A stretch of DNA of 64,000 nt from Cristatella mucedo. Its lineage: Eukaryota > Bryozoa > Phylactolaemata > Cristatellidae. Below the pieces are notes generated by a model that did no database searches, was not told the origin of the DNA, and saw only the letters and a program-made list of their open reading frames with translations. Location: the NCBI GenBank assembly GCA_009760855.2, contig WPIO01000084.1, forward strand, positions 645,001-709,000. The letters run 5' to 3'. The position numbers were made by a program, and so were the translations under genes. Positions 23,311 to 36,552 of the stretch are shown here, piece after piece; the first letter of the stretch is position 1; each line of letters starts with the position of its first letter.

Positions 23311-23744
23311 TGGAGGGCGGATATCAGTCTGTGGGAGTGCTAGCTCGCCTTGTGCTCTTCTTTGTCACGGCCATTGCAAGTAAGCCGAGTGCTCGAGGCT
23401 GGTAGCAGTCCCATCCTCCGGTGCGCAGCCGGCCTGACACGGCAGGTGCCTCCACGAATCTGTCTGGCTGCCGGCTGATCATCCGGCCCTGTCTTTGCAA
23501 GCACATTGGTCTGCCAGTTGCTAGCTGCGAAATTGGTGTGTGCAAGTGCTGCTGCCTTTGTGCCTCAAGAGAGGATTCGCCAGCCAACTAGCCGTTTGCA
23601 GGTACTTCTTGCTCGGTCAAGCCTTTGAGAAAATGCTTGCCGAGGCATTGTGGAGGCTGTTCCTGTCCAGAGGGCTTTCTTACCTGCTATGTATACTTTA
23701 CCCTATTTGGGTCCTAACCTGTCATTCTAGTTGCTACTGCACAG

Positions 23745-23800
23745 AGAGGGGAGAGAGGGAGGGGAGAGAGAGAGAGAGGGAGGGAGGGAGAGAGAGAGTG
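23745..23800. repeat. (GA)n/(GGGA)n purine tract
   Basis: An imperfect GAGAGGGA-type microsatellite lies about 270 bases upstream of the first coding exon of the MS4A-like gene. Confidence 0.9.
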
Positions 23801-24073
23801 CCTAGACAGACTCCTTGGACCTATCTTGCCCACTCTGTAATTAGTGCGCATTAATTGAAAATGACGATGGGAGATGTGCAAGTCACCGAAGAAGTATAAG
23901 TGGAATATTTATTTATTTATTTAGTGAATGGGCTGAAATAAGGCTGCAGTTCCCCATCACAGTGTGTACTTGTTTGTGACGTGAGTTGCCCACAACTCGT
24001 TTAAGTGGCTTGTTTAGGTTTGATGCTTATGTGTTTAGCGATCCCCACATTTTCTTGACTCGATCTATTGCAG

Positions 24074-27000
24074 ATGCAGTCAAGTGTACCAGCACCCCAG
24101 TATGTCACTTACGGACCACCTTCAGGAATGCCTGGTCCAATGCCAACTATCTTGGCTGCTGCTGCTGTCCAGCAGCAGCCATTGGGATTCAAGCCCAGTC
24201 AGCAGAAGGCTATGAAAATGTGAGTAAAATAGTGCTACTAGCTTCATCGTCCAGATCAGCTGTATACCTATCTAACCGCATGTCTTTGTATCTATCTAAC
24301 TATGTGTATTGGTTCAGCCTCTGCTAACGATCAGCATAGCATGCACTCATTATATGCCACGTGTCCTTAAGACACTCATACACGGTTGTTGAATTTGGCT
24401 TCTGTGACCAGTTTAATCCATGGCAATCCATAACTACTGAAGAACTTCGTAGCTGGTCCATATTTCTTTGCAGAGTGGATTGGTCACCTAGTCAGTAGTC
24501 TTAACATTGAGGTCCAGTCGGATTTAAATTTGGGCTCTAAGCCAAACGAGAAGCAGGACATGTTACAACTGTGGGTTATAGGTTTTCAACGAGTGATTTT
24601 CCGACAATCGCAGTTCGAGTGATTTTCAGACAATCGCAACATGCCTTAGATCGTTGTATCATTGAAAAATCCTAACGAAACTGCAAATACTGTAGGCTGG
24701 TGTCATCTCAATACTTTTTTCAATCTGCAAATACTTTGATGCTTCTATTAATGCATGTTCGCCTTACTTTGTCTCGTGTCAGTCTTGCTGAAGCAGCCCT
24801 GTACTATAACCCTAGCATCACCCCATCTCCATATGTTGGAGGCTAACATCCAGGCATGCTTTGTTCTTCGTATCTTGTGGATCCAGGCGTGGGTATGAGG
24901 GTCGGGTTCAATCTGAAGCCAGTAGGTCATATCTTTCTCTGTCTCTGTTGTTTTCTTGAACACAGGTTATCCTGAGGACTGCAGTCAGAGTTAATCATCG
25001 AAGTTCTTTCTTATCTCTACGAAATTAATAATCGTAATACACTTGATAAAGCGCCCTCGGAGAACTCAAATCTCTTTCGAGGCGCTTTACATAAATTAAC
25101 TGCTTGAGATTAAGCTTCCAGGGCCACTTTGTTGCATCAGTTTGTATCCCTTATTGATACCTTCGAAATGTTTTCTTGCAGCTTGGCTGCCTTCCATGTG
25201 GTAATTGGCATCTCGTGTGTTATTATAAACATCGTTCTATTGTCCATCAAGCGGGAGAGTGTTTATGTCGATTCTGTGAGCGCTGGGATATGGTGCGGTG
25301 CTGTGGTAAGTACCTGGATACCGTGTTGAGCTGGCATGGCTGCGACTAGATGCGATGCTTACAGAGCTGCTTGCTTATTTTGAATTACTGGCCAGTGCTG
25401 GAAGTATTTTAAATTCTCTGGTAGATTTATTGTGTGCATCTACAGGTATAATTAATGCAACGTTCTTACTGCCAATCGCCCAGACCTTACGGTCGTAGCA
25501 TGGTCTGCATCTAATAATAATAATAATGAGTTTGATATAGTACCTTCAGAGAACTCAATCTCTTTCTAGGCACTTTGCATTTTTTGCAAAGGAAGCACGA
25601 TGGAATTGTTAGTGTAGCATACTCAATTAGCAACAGGAATAACATGGTTAGGGGTGATATGCACAGGGTCAGCATGCAAGTTTGGTTAGTGGCAGAATGC
25701 ACAGTGTCAGCATGCCCAAACACATAAAGGACGAGTCACAGGGACCCACTAAATGCTGGGATAAATAGATGCATTTTTTGTTTCTTTTTAAATGCAGACA
25801 AGTCGGGAGTGAGATCCAGGCTTTGGGAGCATACGAACTAAAGGCACGGTCTCCAAAGGATTTTAGATGTGTACAAGGTATGAGCAAACAGTTAGATTCC
25901 GAAAAGTGGGTGTTATGATGCCAAGCCTGGTGGGGAAGTAGATCTGAAAGATAGGCTGAAGCCGAAGAATGAAGTGACCTAAAATTGAGCGACAAAACCT
26001 TGAAGTCGATCCGTTGCTTGACTGGTAGCCAGTGCAGGTTGGCGAGAAGTGTGATGTGGCAGCTGCAACACTCACGACAGAAAAGCCTGGCTGCAGAGTT
26101 TTGCACAAGCTGTAAGCACCTGTGTGCACAGGCCCGTAGAACAGTGAGCAGTTACAGAAGCAAGTTACAGAAGTCAAGATGGGATGTCACAAATGCATGG
26201 ACCAATTTAGATGTGGTATCCCTGTCTCAACAAGCCCGAATTTTAGCAATATTATGTAGCTGAAAGTAGGCAGCCTTGACTGTGGAGCTGATGTGGTCGT
26301 CTAATGAAAAGTCACTTTGGAACATTGCACTTAGATTTCGTGCAGGTTTAACATGAGATATGCTGGCGGAGCCGAGTTTGAGCATTAGCCTTTAGCATTT
26401 AAGCTCACATGTGTCTCTGGTATGTGGTAAACATGACTCTTGAGCTTGAGCTCATGCAAATTTGAGTGGTAATAAGCACCCTCACAAACTTTAGCCCCGC
26501 TACTTTTGAGTTGGAGCTTTGAAGACTTCAGACCCTAGCACGGTGGGAGCGGATGCTCGTATCAAAGATGGCTGCAGCCACACGTGAGTTGTTGCTTAAG
26601 TTTTGCCACTGTCTACAAGGTGTGTGATGCTGTCCACAATACATCCCATACACTGAGCTCAACTTGAGCCTGTGCTTTAGGACTTTCTGCTTTGGCTTTT
26701 GATAGAGAAAAATATTTATTTAGACTGATTAAAACAAAGTAAAGCAAGAGATTTTTGGATAAGAGAACCAGCACGAGAGAACATGAGCATGAATTATAAA
26801 TTGGAGGGATTTGCCATGTGAGCCAGGGGTGTATGCAGTTAGATGTGCTGACTTGTAGTGAGGAAGCTGGATGAGTGCAGCAGCCCGGAAAGCTGAATTA
26901 CTTGTTGCCAACAATATATTGACTTACGTGGTATAGTATGATGACTTATGTATGCAGATCTGAGGTTTCTAGTAGTAGGTTTGTAGAGCTTTTGGAGCTC

Positions 27001-30000
27001 ATTTGAATAATCTGTGGTCAACTCGTGTTATTTTTATTTGGGGACCGCTGGGGCTTTTAAATCGACATACGTTTCAGAAGCCGATGCTAAGACTTACAGT
27101 GCTGATGGGTCTCGTTCCAGCAATAGGTCACGACCTCGGTGGTGGGTTTGAGTCCTGCAGTAGAAAATCCCTTATTTAAGAGGGCAGGCGGCTGCAAAAG
27201 TTCATCTGCTTATTATGTAAATGGGGCTGTTCGATCAGCAGCTTTCCTTATGTAAGGAGAAATGAATTGTATTCTAATTGGCTGCCTCATACCACTGCTT
27301 GAGCCTCTAGATAGCAGTCTCTATAGATCTGTCACCTTACTGAGCAGCATCGAAGCTTAACAGGCGTGGAAGCCTACTGCAACTGGTGATTAAATTGTGG
27401 ATTTTATCCACGTGGATTATGGATTATGGATTATGGGTTTTATGTGTGGATTTTATTTATATTTTATTTTATTTATTTATTTATAGATTTTATGTAAGGC
27501 TGCTGTTGCAGCAGCTCCTTCTAGCTATTATAGCCCTGCACATGTGGGAACCGTTTCTTGCGGCTTAGTTTTCCCGATAGTAGTTTGCTAGATGCAACCG
27601 TTCCATTTACTTTTTTCCTTAAATGCCCCTGCATTTATATGCCTGTATTGTCTGGTTTTTAGTACATCATTGCTGGTATCCTTGGACTTGCAGCAGCACT
27701 CAAAAATAAAATGTCGCTGGTGAGTGGTTTCCGACAGGAGCATTATTGCTATTGTGTTGACCAGATGCCCAATTCTTGATGATGTCGAAGGTTGACTACT
27801 CTTTTTTGTATCTTTTCCAGATTGTCTCGGCTCTGGTCATAAGCATAATCAGCACTGTGTTACTGTGGGTTGTTGTGGGAATTTCCTCAGGAGCAATCGA
27901 CCAATCTGTAAATCTTCAGAGGAATCCCTGCAGTGGCAACAGATATGACAGATACAGCTTTTTCATGCTTACATGTTACGTTCCTGTAAGTAATGTGCGT
28001 CTTGCAGTTTATCGTGGTGCACGTCAATGATTGCTTCCTTCATCTGCTATTATTAGTGACTTTGTGTCAAAAACTATAAATGTAATTTAGATCGGAGAGG
28101 TGACGCTAGCTCTGTCGAATGCATCCGTAACGTATACAGATTCAGATTCAGTATACCCAGTTTCGGCTTGAGCACATTAGTAAAAATGTATAGCCCTTAG
28201 CTTGAAAGGCTCTTTTGAGCATCAAAAGAAGAATATTCTTCATCACTCAATCGGTTGAGTACTGGAGTCATCAATCCCTACTCTAGCTGAAATTTGTTGG
28301 CTCTTACTCTTTGTGCAGCTGGCCTCCGGTTGCTCTGCATATTGGAATCACCATTGCTCAACACGTCACTGACAGTGGACTCACAGTAGACATCGGTAAA
28401 TAGTAACTGTAGAGCTCCATTGATACTTCACTATTTCAGCTGCTGCTCATAGCTTGTCATAGCTGTTGATCGTCAGCTCGCACGTGTCTGCTGTTGCTGC
28501 CTGTAATTCTGCGGGCTCAGACAGTACAACAGGCTGCTGAGGGATAGGGCTATTGTATTTGGCTCAATGTCATTAACTCCCTGTGTGTCTGTCTGGTTGT
28601 TCCCAGCTGAAAGTTAGATGGACCTCGATGCAGAGTATAGAAACATGGGTGAGCATGCCCAAATGCACCGGCAATCTTAATTTTATGGGTTAGGCTTGAG
28701 GTTCATCCGTCCATCTACTCGGTGCTGTTTCCTGCTCACGACGATCTTCGGGGATTAACTTGTTGGTGTATTGCCACTTTTAACAGCAAGGGCAGTGTCA
28801 CACAGCAGACTGTCAGTCGTGGGGCCCTCTGTCGGCTTAAGCTGGAAAACACCCACCCGTCTGCCCAGCTGAACGTGTCATGATGTCCGTCAGCAAGCGC
28901 CATAGTAATTGATAAAGTGGCACGCTAAAGAGCTCTTTGTAATTATTGACCAGTCAGCTTGTACGAATGGCTGTGCTTTTCCTTCGGCAGATTTACTATG
29001 GTCTGCTTTCTAAAGGTGCCACGACTGTAGTTCAGGTCAACGTTCGAGCAATTGCATGGTCAAGAAAGTAGAAATCAAGAGCTGACAGTCGAGTGTAACT
29101 TGAGAATGCGTGCCATCGCTTGCAGCTACAGTCGTTCTAGTGTCGTGCGGGAATTTTCCGTGACGTACTTTCATTACAAAACAGCGACATGTATAGATAA
29201 AAGAGCGTGTTGCAACTGCCTTGAATCGATTAGGAATTCCTGCTGCTGCTACAGTAGCAGCCCTCTCCCCCAGACGTTCCTGCCACTGCTTCTGCGGCTG
29301 CCATGGCAAGGAGCTGACATAGAGACAGCCGAGCAGTTAGTAAACGTAATAGGTGCATGATATTATTATTTTAGCAGGTTTGGTTACACGAGACTCTTTG
29401 GGATGCTGCTTCGCTGTTTTGACTATTTTGAGCAGTTGCCCTCCGTCGAAGACAGCCTTCGAAATTGTGTTGCATGTCCGTTGAGTTGTATGAAGCAAAG
29501 CAGGGCCACACGTTGCTAAAACGTTTTCTAGTAGCAAGGGGTTTTGACCTCGACGGTATGGGAATAAAGCCTTCCCGAGTCAGGAGCAACATGCCAGCCC
29601 ATACGACGAAGAAGAATAGTGTATGCCTGCACTGCTCATTGCACGGCGTTTGCGTCTCGTGTGTGCATACCCATCCACTTGAGCTGTTCGCAAGCCAGAC
29701 TCACCCTCGGATGTTCGAGTATTGGATATGCTGCAGATGTTCGGTGTTTTTTTCATTCGGTGCTGTTGCGATTTCCCTGTTTAATCGATTACAAAGATTC
29801 ATTGGTGACATGCAATACGTAGTTTACGATTATTATAGAATTGCATAATAAATGTATTATCGCTGTTGGTTTGACAAAATATTCATATGCATTAAGTATA
29901 AATGGCACCCATGTTGGATGACAGCAGCTAAATTAAGCTCATAGGAGGGGCTCTAGTTATCTTTGGGTGCTTTGCAAATATCATTGTTATTAATATTATC

Positions 30001-33000
30001 AGTTGCCTTAGAGAGAAATACTCTTTACTTGTGGAATGCGCGGGAGTTGCAAGAATAGGGTTTAGAAGGTACTGTTTGGTTCAGCTGTGGGTAAAAATGG
30101 GGGACTTTGACAGCCTTTTCTCAGAACTAGACCGACTGGACCCCAAAGGACAAAGCTGGTATAACTTCACTGATGTCTCTCTTCAGGATTCGTCAGTACC
30201 CTAGAATGCTGTAACAATAGTTTTAAGAATGGGTTGTTTGTATATCCTCCTAAGAGAAGTAAATCGCTATGCTGATGTTTAACAACTAACTCCCTGCAAG
30301 AGAAACAGTACTTGATCTTTAGTGTCACGCCGGTATCAAGCATGCTAAAGCAAGCAAGTATTGTGCTTAGGCCAATATGCTAACACAAGCATGTGTCCAC
30401 GTGTTTTTGTCGCCGGTTAGTAAGACCTTTGGCTTTTAACAAGCAACGAATCATGCATACGTATGCAAACGACGGCGAATTACGCCAAAACAAAGAAAGA
30501 CAATTTCACAGCAGGGCTGAACTGAAAGCTTATCGGGTCAGATGTGTCTTGAGCTGAGACTATGGGCAGAGGGAGTCTCGAATAAAGGGACTTGCAGTAA
30601 GTAGTCTATATGTGATGTCTCAAACCCATTTACTAATTAAGCTGTCATAATCTTTGCCTAAGTAGGCCCTAATTTTGGCAAGTTCCTTAACTTCAAGCCA
30701 CGATTTGAACCGTAAAGTGTGTGCACGTTACCCATGCATTTTCAGTGCCCACGTTTAATAAGTTTAAGGCTAGCGATTGAAACGGAGCTGATGTGTTCGT
30801 GCACCAAGCCGTTCGGCTGCTATGGTTACACATGAGATATAAAACCCGATTTCCGCAAGCTTGCAGGGTTAAGTGAAAGTTTGCTGGTTAGGCTTGGACT
30901 TCCTTAGACGTGGGTACTGTATTGAATTCTCAATGCATAAGCATTTAATTGATAATAGCTTGATGGATGTCCACTCGATTGGCTAGCATTCAGTGTGAGT
31001 TGTCTGGAAAATGAGAGACAGGAGAACAGCAACCGAGACCTAGCAAGTTCGTCCAACTTCTGCTGAGCATTCGAGATGCGCCTGCTTATCGTTTTGTGTG
31101 TTGTGACAATTTGCAGCGAATGTATTTTTTCACCATTTTACATATTTGTGAATGTATAAATCGCGTTCACTGTCTCAACTCGTACCCAGAGATGCCCTCT
31201 GTTTTTCAACTGTCCAGTAGTTCCTTGCTGTATTCTTGCCAGCTCTTTCTCACAAATCCGTGCTCCTCGGCATATCGAATTTACAATTGCATTAATGAAT
31301 CGCAAGCATCCGTCTTTATCTAATAACTTTTTGAGTTTCGTTGTAGAACTACAGTGGATACAAAGCTGCTGACAGTATCATGCTTGTACTGTCTTTTGCT
31401 GAGCTCATCGTATCCATTTGGAGTGCTGTGTTATGCTGCAAAGGATCCTGTGGGAAGTGCTGTAGTTGCTGCTGCTATTGCTGCGACCATGCCCACCAGG
31501 CACCGGTAAGATTTAAACCATCATATTGTGCTTTAGTAAACGTGGGCATAATATTCGGGTATGTGCCTCGTGTTTATATTCCTCACTTTCGTATGTTTCA
31601 CCCCAGCATCATCGCTTTCCTTTATTTACTCGTGCCAAGTGCTACTTGGGAGCTCTACTCTACATATTTGCCTGCCTTGGCTGTTGTACGGCTAACTGTG
31701 CTGCTTTTACGTTATTCACAAACTCGAGGTATAGATGTTCGACAAAAGATTTGTGGATGCCTGCGATAATCCCCATCACTTTAGTATTATCTTTGGTTTT
31801 TCATTTGTGCTTGCCTACTCGTCAGCTTGCCTCTTTTGGTGTAAAATCGCACAATTGTACTTGTTTGAAGTTTATATTTATCGATCGCTGCATTATCTCT
31901 CATTCATATAACATCTTTTTGCAATTAAAATAGGCGATATATTATGCTACGGCCCAATCTGCAGGACCTCAGGTAATCATTCTGCCCCAGTCCAGTATGC
32001 TGGGTGGTCAGGCGATCGGCCTGATGTCTGCTCAGCAGGGCTATCAGTTTGGACAGCAGCAAGTGCTGTTTGCTCCTCCAGCATCTGTGGCTGCATATGG
32101 GCAGCCGGGCAGCTTTGTCCAGGGGGCGACAGGTCAGTCTCCAGTGATCTTGCTGCATTGATTTCATCTCCTTGTTAGGAAGTCTGTTTCCGATTATGCT
32201 GAATGCATATTCCTTGTGTTTCGAATGTGCTTTTGCAAGTGCTTACTAATTATCTGGAGTGTGTGTGCTTGTATACCAACTATTACAAGGATCACTGACC
32301 AAGATGTTTGGCTTTAGAAATTGTAAGGGATTTTGTTGTAGCTGTTGCTTCAGTGCAAGCTCTTCAGGGCCAGCATTACTCGGTTGCAACACGTGACTAA
32401 GTTAGCACATCTGCCCACAGTGTTCACATGCAGAGCGCTTTAGTATAAATAGTAGATAAAACATGAAGATATAAATAAGGTCCTTATAAATAAATGAGCT
32501 CTCCTATGAGAGACTTCCTCGAATCGAGCATGGTAATTGCTTGTTAGTGGCTGATCAGCGCACTCCTAACGTCTGCTCATTCTCTGCGCTAGTTTATTTT
32601 ACAGTGCCCTGGTTATAGGTACGAGTTTTGCCTTGCTTGTAGTGCCTGACTGTTATGCATGCATTAGCAGCAGAATGGAAGTATCTTTTTTGGCTGCTTT
32701 GTATTAAAGTTGTATGTGCACCCCACTTGCTAAAAGTCGCTTGCTACCAGTCTTGACATAATACAGCTGCTTGATAAGATAGAAGTGCGCTGCTGTACAG
32801 CTTCTAGTTGCTGGTGATTGACCTGCTAGGAAGCATGCTGACAGTCGTCGTAGCGTGGGGATAGTGCCTACCCCAGCAAGTGCCACTTGTCTCATTCAGC
32901 AGCTTCATAAGAAGGGCAGAATACCAGATACGTCTTTCTACTGTATCCAAGCATGTTAATTAGTATTATTAGTATTATTATTATTAATTATTAATAATCT

Positions 33001-36000
33001 AATAACTATCCATCGGGAGCAACCGACTAGATCAGGCAAACTTTCTCTCTCTATTGTTGCTACCACGGTTACATTGCTGTTTATTGCATCGCGGAAAATC
33101 GTGCCACTGGATCTCGATAATAGCTGGCAGTTTTGCCCCTATTCAGAGGTTCATACAGTACAACTCTCAATTTTTTCTTTGATACTTTCCCTGTGGGCCA
33201 TTACAAAACTGCCTATTGCTGGATGGCTTGACAAAATACCCCCTGGCCTGGTGATTTCGTAACTGGGCTGGATTGATAGCATTATGCATTGCTAGATTAA
33301 GTTTCAAAAGCATGCAAAGAATTGTGTTGTTTGTAACAGAATTTTGGATCGGCTAGTGCAGATTCTAGAACTCTTACTACTCGATCAAAGCAGCTTTATA
33401 AGAAGCCTTTACATCACCATTCGATCGCGTTTCCTTTGCAGTAAATGTAAGCATCTAATATTATTATTATCAGTGGTTCTCAACCTTCCTAATGCCACTA
33501 CCCTTTAATACAGTTCCTCGTGTTGTGGCGACCCCAGCCATAAAATTATTGTGTGCAAAATGTGGAAATGCATATTTTCCGATGGTCTTAGGTGACCCCT
33601 ATAAAAGGTTCGTTCGACCCCAAAGGGGTCGCGATCCACAGGTTGAGATCCACCGCTTTCCAGGGTGCTCTCAGTGCACTGCTGGACATGGCTGAAGTGC
33701 TGTCCAGCAGTGTTTTTAGTGGGCAGCCACCTTATCACAGAGTAAAGGTGTGTAGTGGTATGGTTTAAATCGTACTTGTCTGATCGTGTTCAATTCGTGT
33801 CTTGTGGGGTCAGGTCTCACACGAGACGGGTCACTTGTGGAGTCCCTCAAAGGTCTGTACTCCGTCCCTTGCAGTTCTCCATCTATATTCAACCTCTGAA
33901 AAAAGTGATTAAGGCCCATGGAATAGGATATCGCATTTATGCTGACGATACTCAGCTGTATTTGTCATTCAAACCGTCGGAATCTGCTGCACCAGCTCAT
34001 AAACTGGATGCTTGCCTTGCCGACATTCGATCCTGGATGTTGGAAAACTTCTTGAAACTAAATGACGATAAAACCGAACTGCTGCTCATAGGACACCCTA
34101 AGCATGTGGCTGGATTAAAAGGCTTTGGTCTTCTAATAGGTTATGCTGTTGTGCGACCATCACCACGTGCTCGAAATGTATGTGTCGTTTTCGACAGCTG
34201 CTTCAATTTTAAAAGCTTCGTTCAGAAGACTGCTTCTACAGCTAGCCATCACGTCCGATCCCTATCAAAGATTAGGAGCTATCTTCCACAGTGGCTTGTA
34301 AAAGATTTAATTAGCTCCTTAGTTCTGTCTCGGCTTGATTATTGTAATTTCCTTTGGCTGGGCTACCAAAGATAGCAACTAGGCCACTGCAGATGACTAT
34401 GAATATGGCTGCAAGGCTAGTCTTCAATTCCCAGAGGTTTGAGCACGTGTCTCCTTTGCTAAAAGAGTTAGGATGGATGCCGGTTGAGCAACAGATGCAG
34501 AGCAAAGTTCTTACGCTGACCCACAAGGGGCGCCACGGCTTAGCTCCTTCGTACCTAGCTGAACTGCTGCATCAGTTTCAGCCTGTTCGCGCCCTCAGGT
34601 CCTGTGTGGACAATAAATGAGCGGTTCCATTCCTCCGCTTAAAGACCGTTGGCGACAGAAGCTTTAGCTCTGCAGGTCCTAGACTGTGGAGCTCGCTTCC
34701 ACAATTCTTACGAAACAATAACTACTCTCCTGCTGCCGACTATGGCTCATTCTTTTCAGTGGTCCTGAGCTGGTACTTCCATGCTACTCACTACCTCAAA
34801 TTTTCTCCTGACTCTGCTATGCTTCCCACCTTCTCTATGTTGCGTGAGTCAAAGTCTGTTGGCTACCGAATGCATACTGAAAGCAGCTTAGGCTGTGAGT
34901 GAGCTATACAAAACTCTCGTGCGTAACACCCACATTGTCTTTGTGGAGTTACAGACGGTGATACATTACATTACATATGGTCGTATAATACTGGCTGTGT
35001 CACATTGAAGGTTGCAGTCCATAGGTGTGCACACTCAGCGTCTTCTGTCTGTCATCACGTGCGGCTCGAATGCATCAATCGCTTGTCAATTGAACTTTTA
35101 TAGTGGAAGAACCTCAGTGGTCGATTGCAAACCTTGGAGAATTGGGGGGCCCATCCTGTGCACTGGAGCTGCTGATTAACAAGCAGCACCGATATAAAGA
35201 TTAAAGGCTATATAAAAAACTAAGGAGTAAGCTCCTTGGAGTAGTGCATGATAAGATTTAAATAATAAAATAAATGTAGAACGTGTACATGTAAACGTAA
35301 GGTGCATAAACAGAAGCATGGGCTTGTAATATTTAAGAAAGATTTGGCACGGAACCAGAATATAGATGTTGTCGTATTTTTAACGTGCCGAGATCGAAAG
35401 AACTATAAACAGGCTGGTGCTTCGGAGGTCAAACCTCCTCATCAGTCCTACAGTTGTAACTTGGTTGGCATATTTAACTGAAGAGACCTTACTTATTCTT
35501 ATTTTGCCTGCCGACAAGCGAATCGTAGATGCTGATGATGGTTTGCACAAGCTGCTTACTGAGTAGCATGCTTTCATCTCTGCTGTAGGTCTAACAACCT
35601 ATCGAAATATTTACTAGAGATGCCTAAGTGTATTTTTTGCAAAGCAATTTCTGACATGCACTTCACTCTCAAGTCTGCAAGTGTCTAGTCTGTGCTTAAA
35701 TGAATACATACCTCTGGGATCTAACGAACAATGCTCGATACTTCTATCTTTTCTTTTGCTCTGCTATTCATACGTTGGTGGTACAAGCATTTCTTAAAGG
35801 TATATCTTTTAATTTTAGTTTGCTCTTCGAATAAGGTCTGCATCACAACGCTTGTCATAGTCTTACTAAAATGCATCTTATTAATTTATATGAGTTGTTT
35901 GACTGAATGCTAGAATAGCAGTAATCATACAGGATTCATCTAGAAAATATAAACCGTGGTCATTGAATCATGCATTGTAACTTTGCACTCCTTACCTACC

Positions 36001-36148
36001 GCTCATTGTTAAGCATAAATTGACTAATTGGCCTCTTGTTACTGCAGGTATGTATAAACCTCCAGAGTATTCAGTTGCACAAGCCGGAGCGTCTGCTTCT
36101 GACCTTTCCGGAGAAATCTCAAAGGAACAGATGGCTGCTTGGTGTTAA
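24074..36148 (+). CDS. MS4A/CD20-like four-span membrane protein, seven exons, 316 aa
   Basis: Exons: 24,074-24,219; 25,182-25,305; 27,663-27,719; 27,821-27,985; 31,347-31,505; 31,934-32,132; 36,048-36,148 (TAA). All are open, bounded by AG and GT, and join in phase (2,0,0,0,0,1), giving 951 coding bases. The N-terminus is Pro/Gln-rich. Four hydrophobic spans follow: KILAAFHVVIGISCVIINIV; GIWCGAVYIIAGILGLAAAL; IVSALVISIISTVLLWVVVG; and SIMLVLSFAELIVSIWSAVL. A loop with two cysteines lies between spans 3 and 4. A Cys cluster right after span 4 (CCKGSCGKCCSCCCYCC) is a likely S-acylation site. The Gln-rich cytoplasmic tail carries a PPEY motif (PPxY, a WW-domain ligand). QKAMKILAAFH before span 1 and the four-span layout are typical of the MS4A/CD20 family, whose members modulate receptor signalling or calcium flux; the role here is inferred. 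An acceptor directly before the ATG implies an upstream exon. Introns host LINE and MITE insertions. Confidence 0.85.
25025..25093 (-). mobile_element. LINE A 3'-terminus (stem-loop only)
   Basis: AATAATCGTAATACACTTGATAAAGCGCCC ... CGAGGCGCTTTACAT is a nearly intact terminal stem-loop with its tail, reversed, in intron 1 of the MS4A-like gene. Confidence 0.75.
25512..26400 (-). mobile_element. LINE family A copy in intron 2 of the MS4A-like gene
   Basis: The minus strand holds a 3' tail, stem-loop, 3' UTR and a reverse-transcriptase C-terminal frame (26,106-25,669; contains QNSAARLFCRECC, LHWLPVKQRIDFKVLSL and YAPKAWISLPTCL). The match to the 13-kb copy is close. The insertion is antisense to the host gene. 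Confidence 0.85.
27085..27200 (+). mobile_element. Degenerate tRNA-derived SINE (SINE-2-like)
   Basis: CACGACCTCGGTGGTGGGTTTGAGTCCTGCAG matches the box B region of SINE-2 in plus orientation. The copy is short and old, within intron 2 of the MS4A-like gene. Confidence 0.5.
27986..31346 (+). other. Long intron 4 of the MS4A-like gene
   Basis: The intron is 3.36 kb. It contains a LINE C 3' UTR (minus, about 30,310-30,440) and a faint LINE A remnant (minus, 30,640-30,880). An unexplained 127-codon plus frame at 29,465-29,848 has a fairly protein-like first half (KRFLVARGFDLDGMG) but no convincing splice sites in phase with the flanking exons. Confidence 0.5.
30310..30440 (-). mobile_element. 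LINE family C 3' UTR fragment
   Basis: The reverse complement reads TTACTAACCGGCGACAAAAA ... AGCATGCTTGATACCGGCGTGAC, the same 3' end as the plus-strand copy at 10.69-10.80 kb. Confidence 0.6.
33400..33470 (+). mobile_element. LINE A tail fragment
   Basis: CACCATTCGATCGCGTTTCC through CAGTAAATGTAAGCATCTAATATTATTATTAT is the end of a family A 3' UTR with most of the stem-loop deleted. It abuts the SPIN-like MITE directly. Confidence 0.65.
33471..33655. mobile_element. SPIN-like hAT MITE, copy 1
   Basis: It starts CAGTGGTTCTCAACCTTCC and ends in ...GGTTGAGATCCACCG (terminal inverted repeats of about 15 bp), 185 bp. Internal landmarks TACAGTTCCTCGTGTTGTGG, TCCGATGGTCTTAGG and CGACCCCAAAGGGGTCGCGA match my recollection of the non-autonomous SPIN (Space Invaders) hAT elements known from tetrapods and some invertebrates. 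No transposase. No clear target duplication at this copy. Located in intron 6 of the MS4A-like gene. Confidence 0.8.
33740..34975 (+). mobile_element. LINE family B, best copy, in intron 6 of the MS4A-like gene
   Basis: The frame 33,755-34,375 covers reverse-transcriptase motifs: RRVTCGVPQRSVLRPLQFSI (the VPQGSVLGPLLF motif, mutated), IYADDTQLYLSF with the YADD catalytic aspartates, and ENFLKLNDDKTELLLIG. The frame shifts near 34,370 and continues 34,354-34,620 (MNMAARLVFNSQRFEHVSP). The 3' UTR ends TTTGTGGAGTTACAGACGGTG and then an ATTAC repeat. Family resemblance is to CR1/L2-type LINEs. No endonuclease region is present, so it is 5'-truncated and inactive. It lies in sense orientation in the host intron. 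Confidence 0.9.
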
Positions 36149-36552
36149 CGTTAGGCTTCTGGCTCATGCTTTGCTTCAGTTTGGCCATGCCTCTGGATCT
36201 GGATGCTTCTTTGTATACACTTTTTTCTCCTATTTTCCCAAGATCCACCACGACTCAATATGGCATATCCGCGGCATCAATTCTGTGTTGAAGTGACTTG
36301 TATCTGTGTTACTCTCTTATCCAGCGACTTGCTTTGTGTGACAATGCTACTTTGTGTTGAGTCGCACCTTTCTGGCAAGCCACCTTGAAATGGTTGAATC
36401 TATACTTAAGCGTCCTCCCGAGAATACAATTGCCTTCGGTCGAAACGGATATTAGCATATTCTTTCTGTGGCTTCATAATTCTATCTCTGAAGAGGTATG
36501 GTGATCAGTTTTGTAATCCACAGATATTCTAATATATGTCAATAAAAAATAC

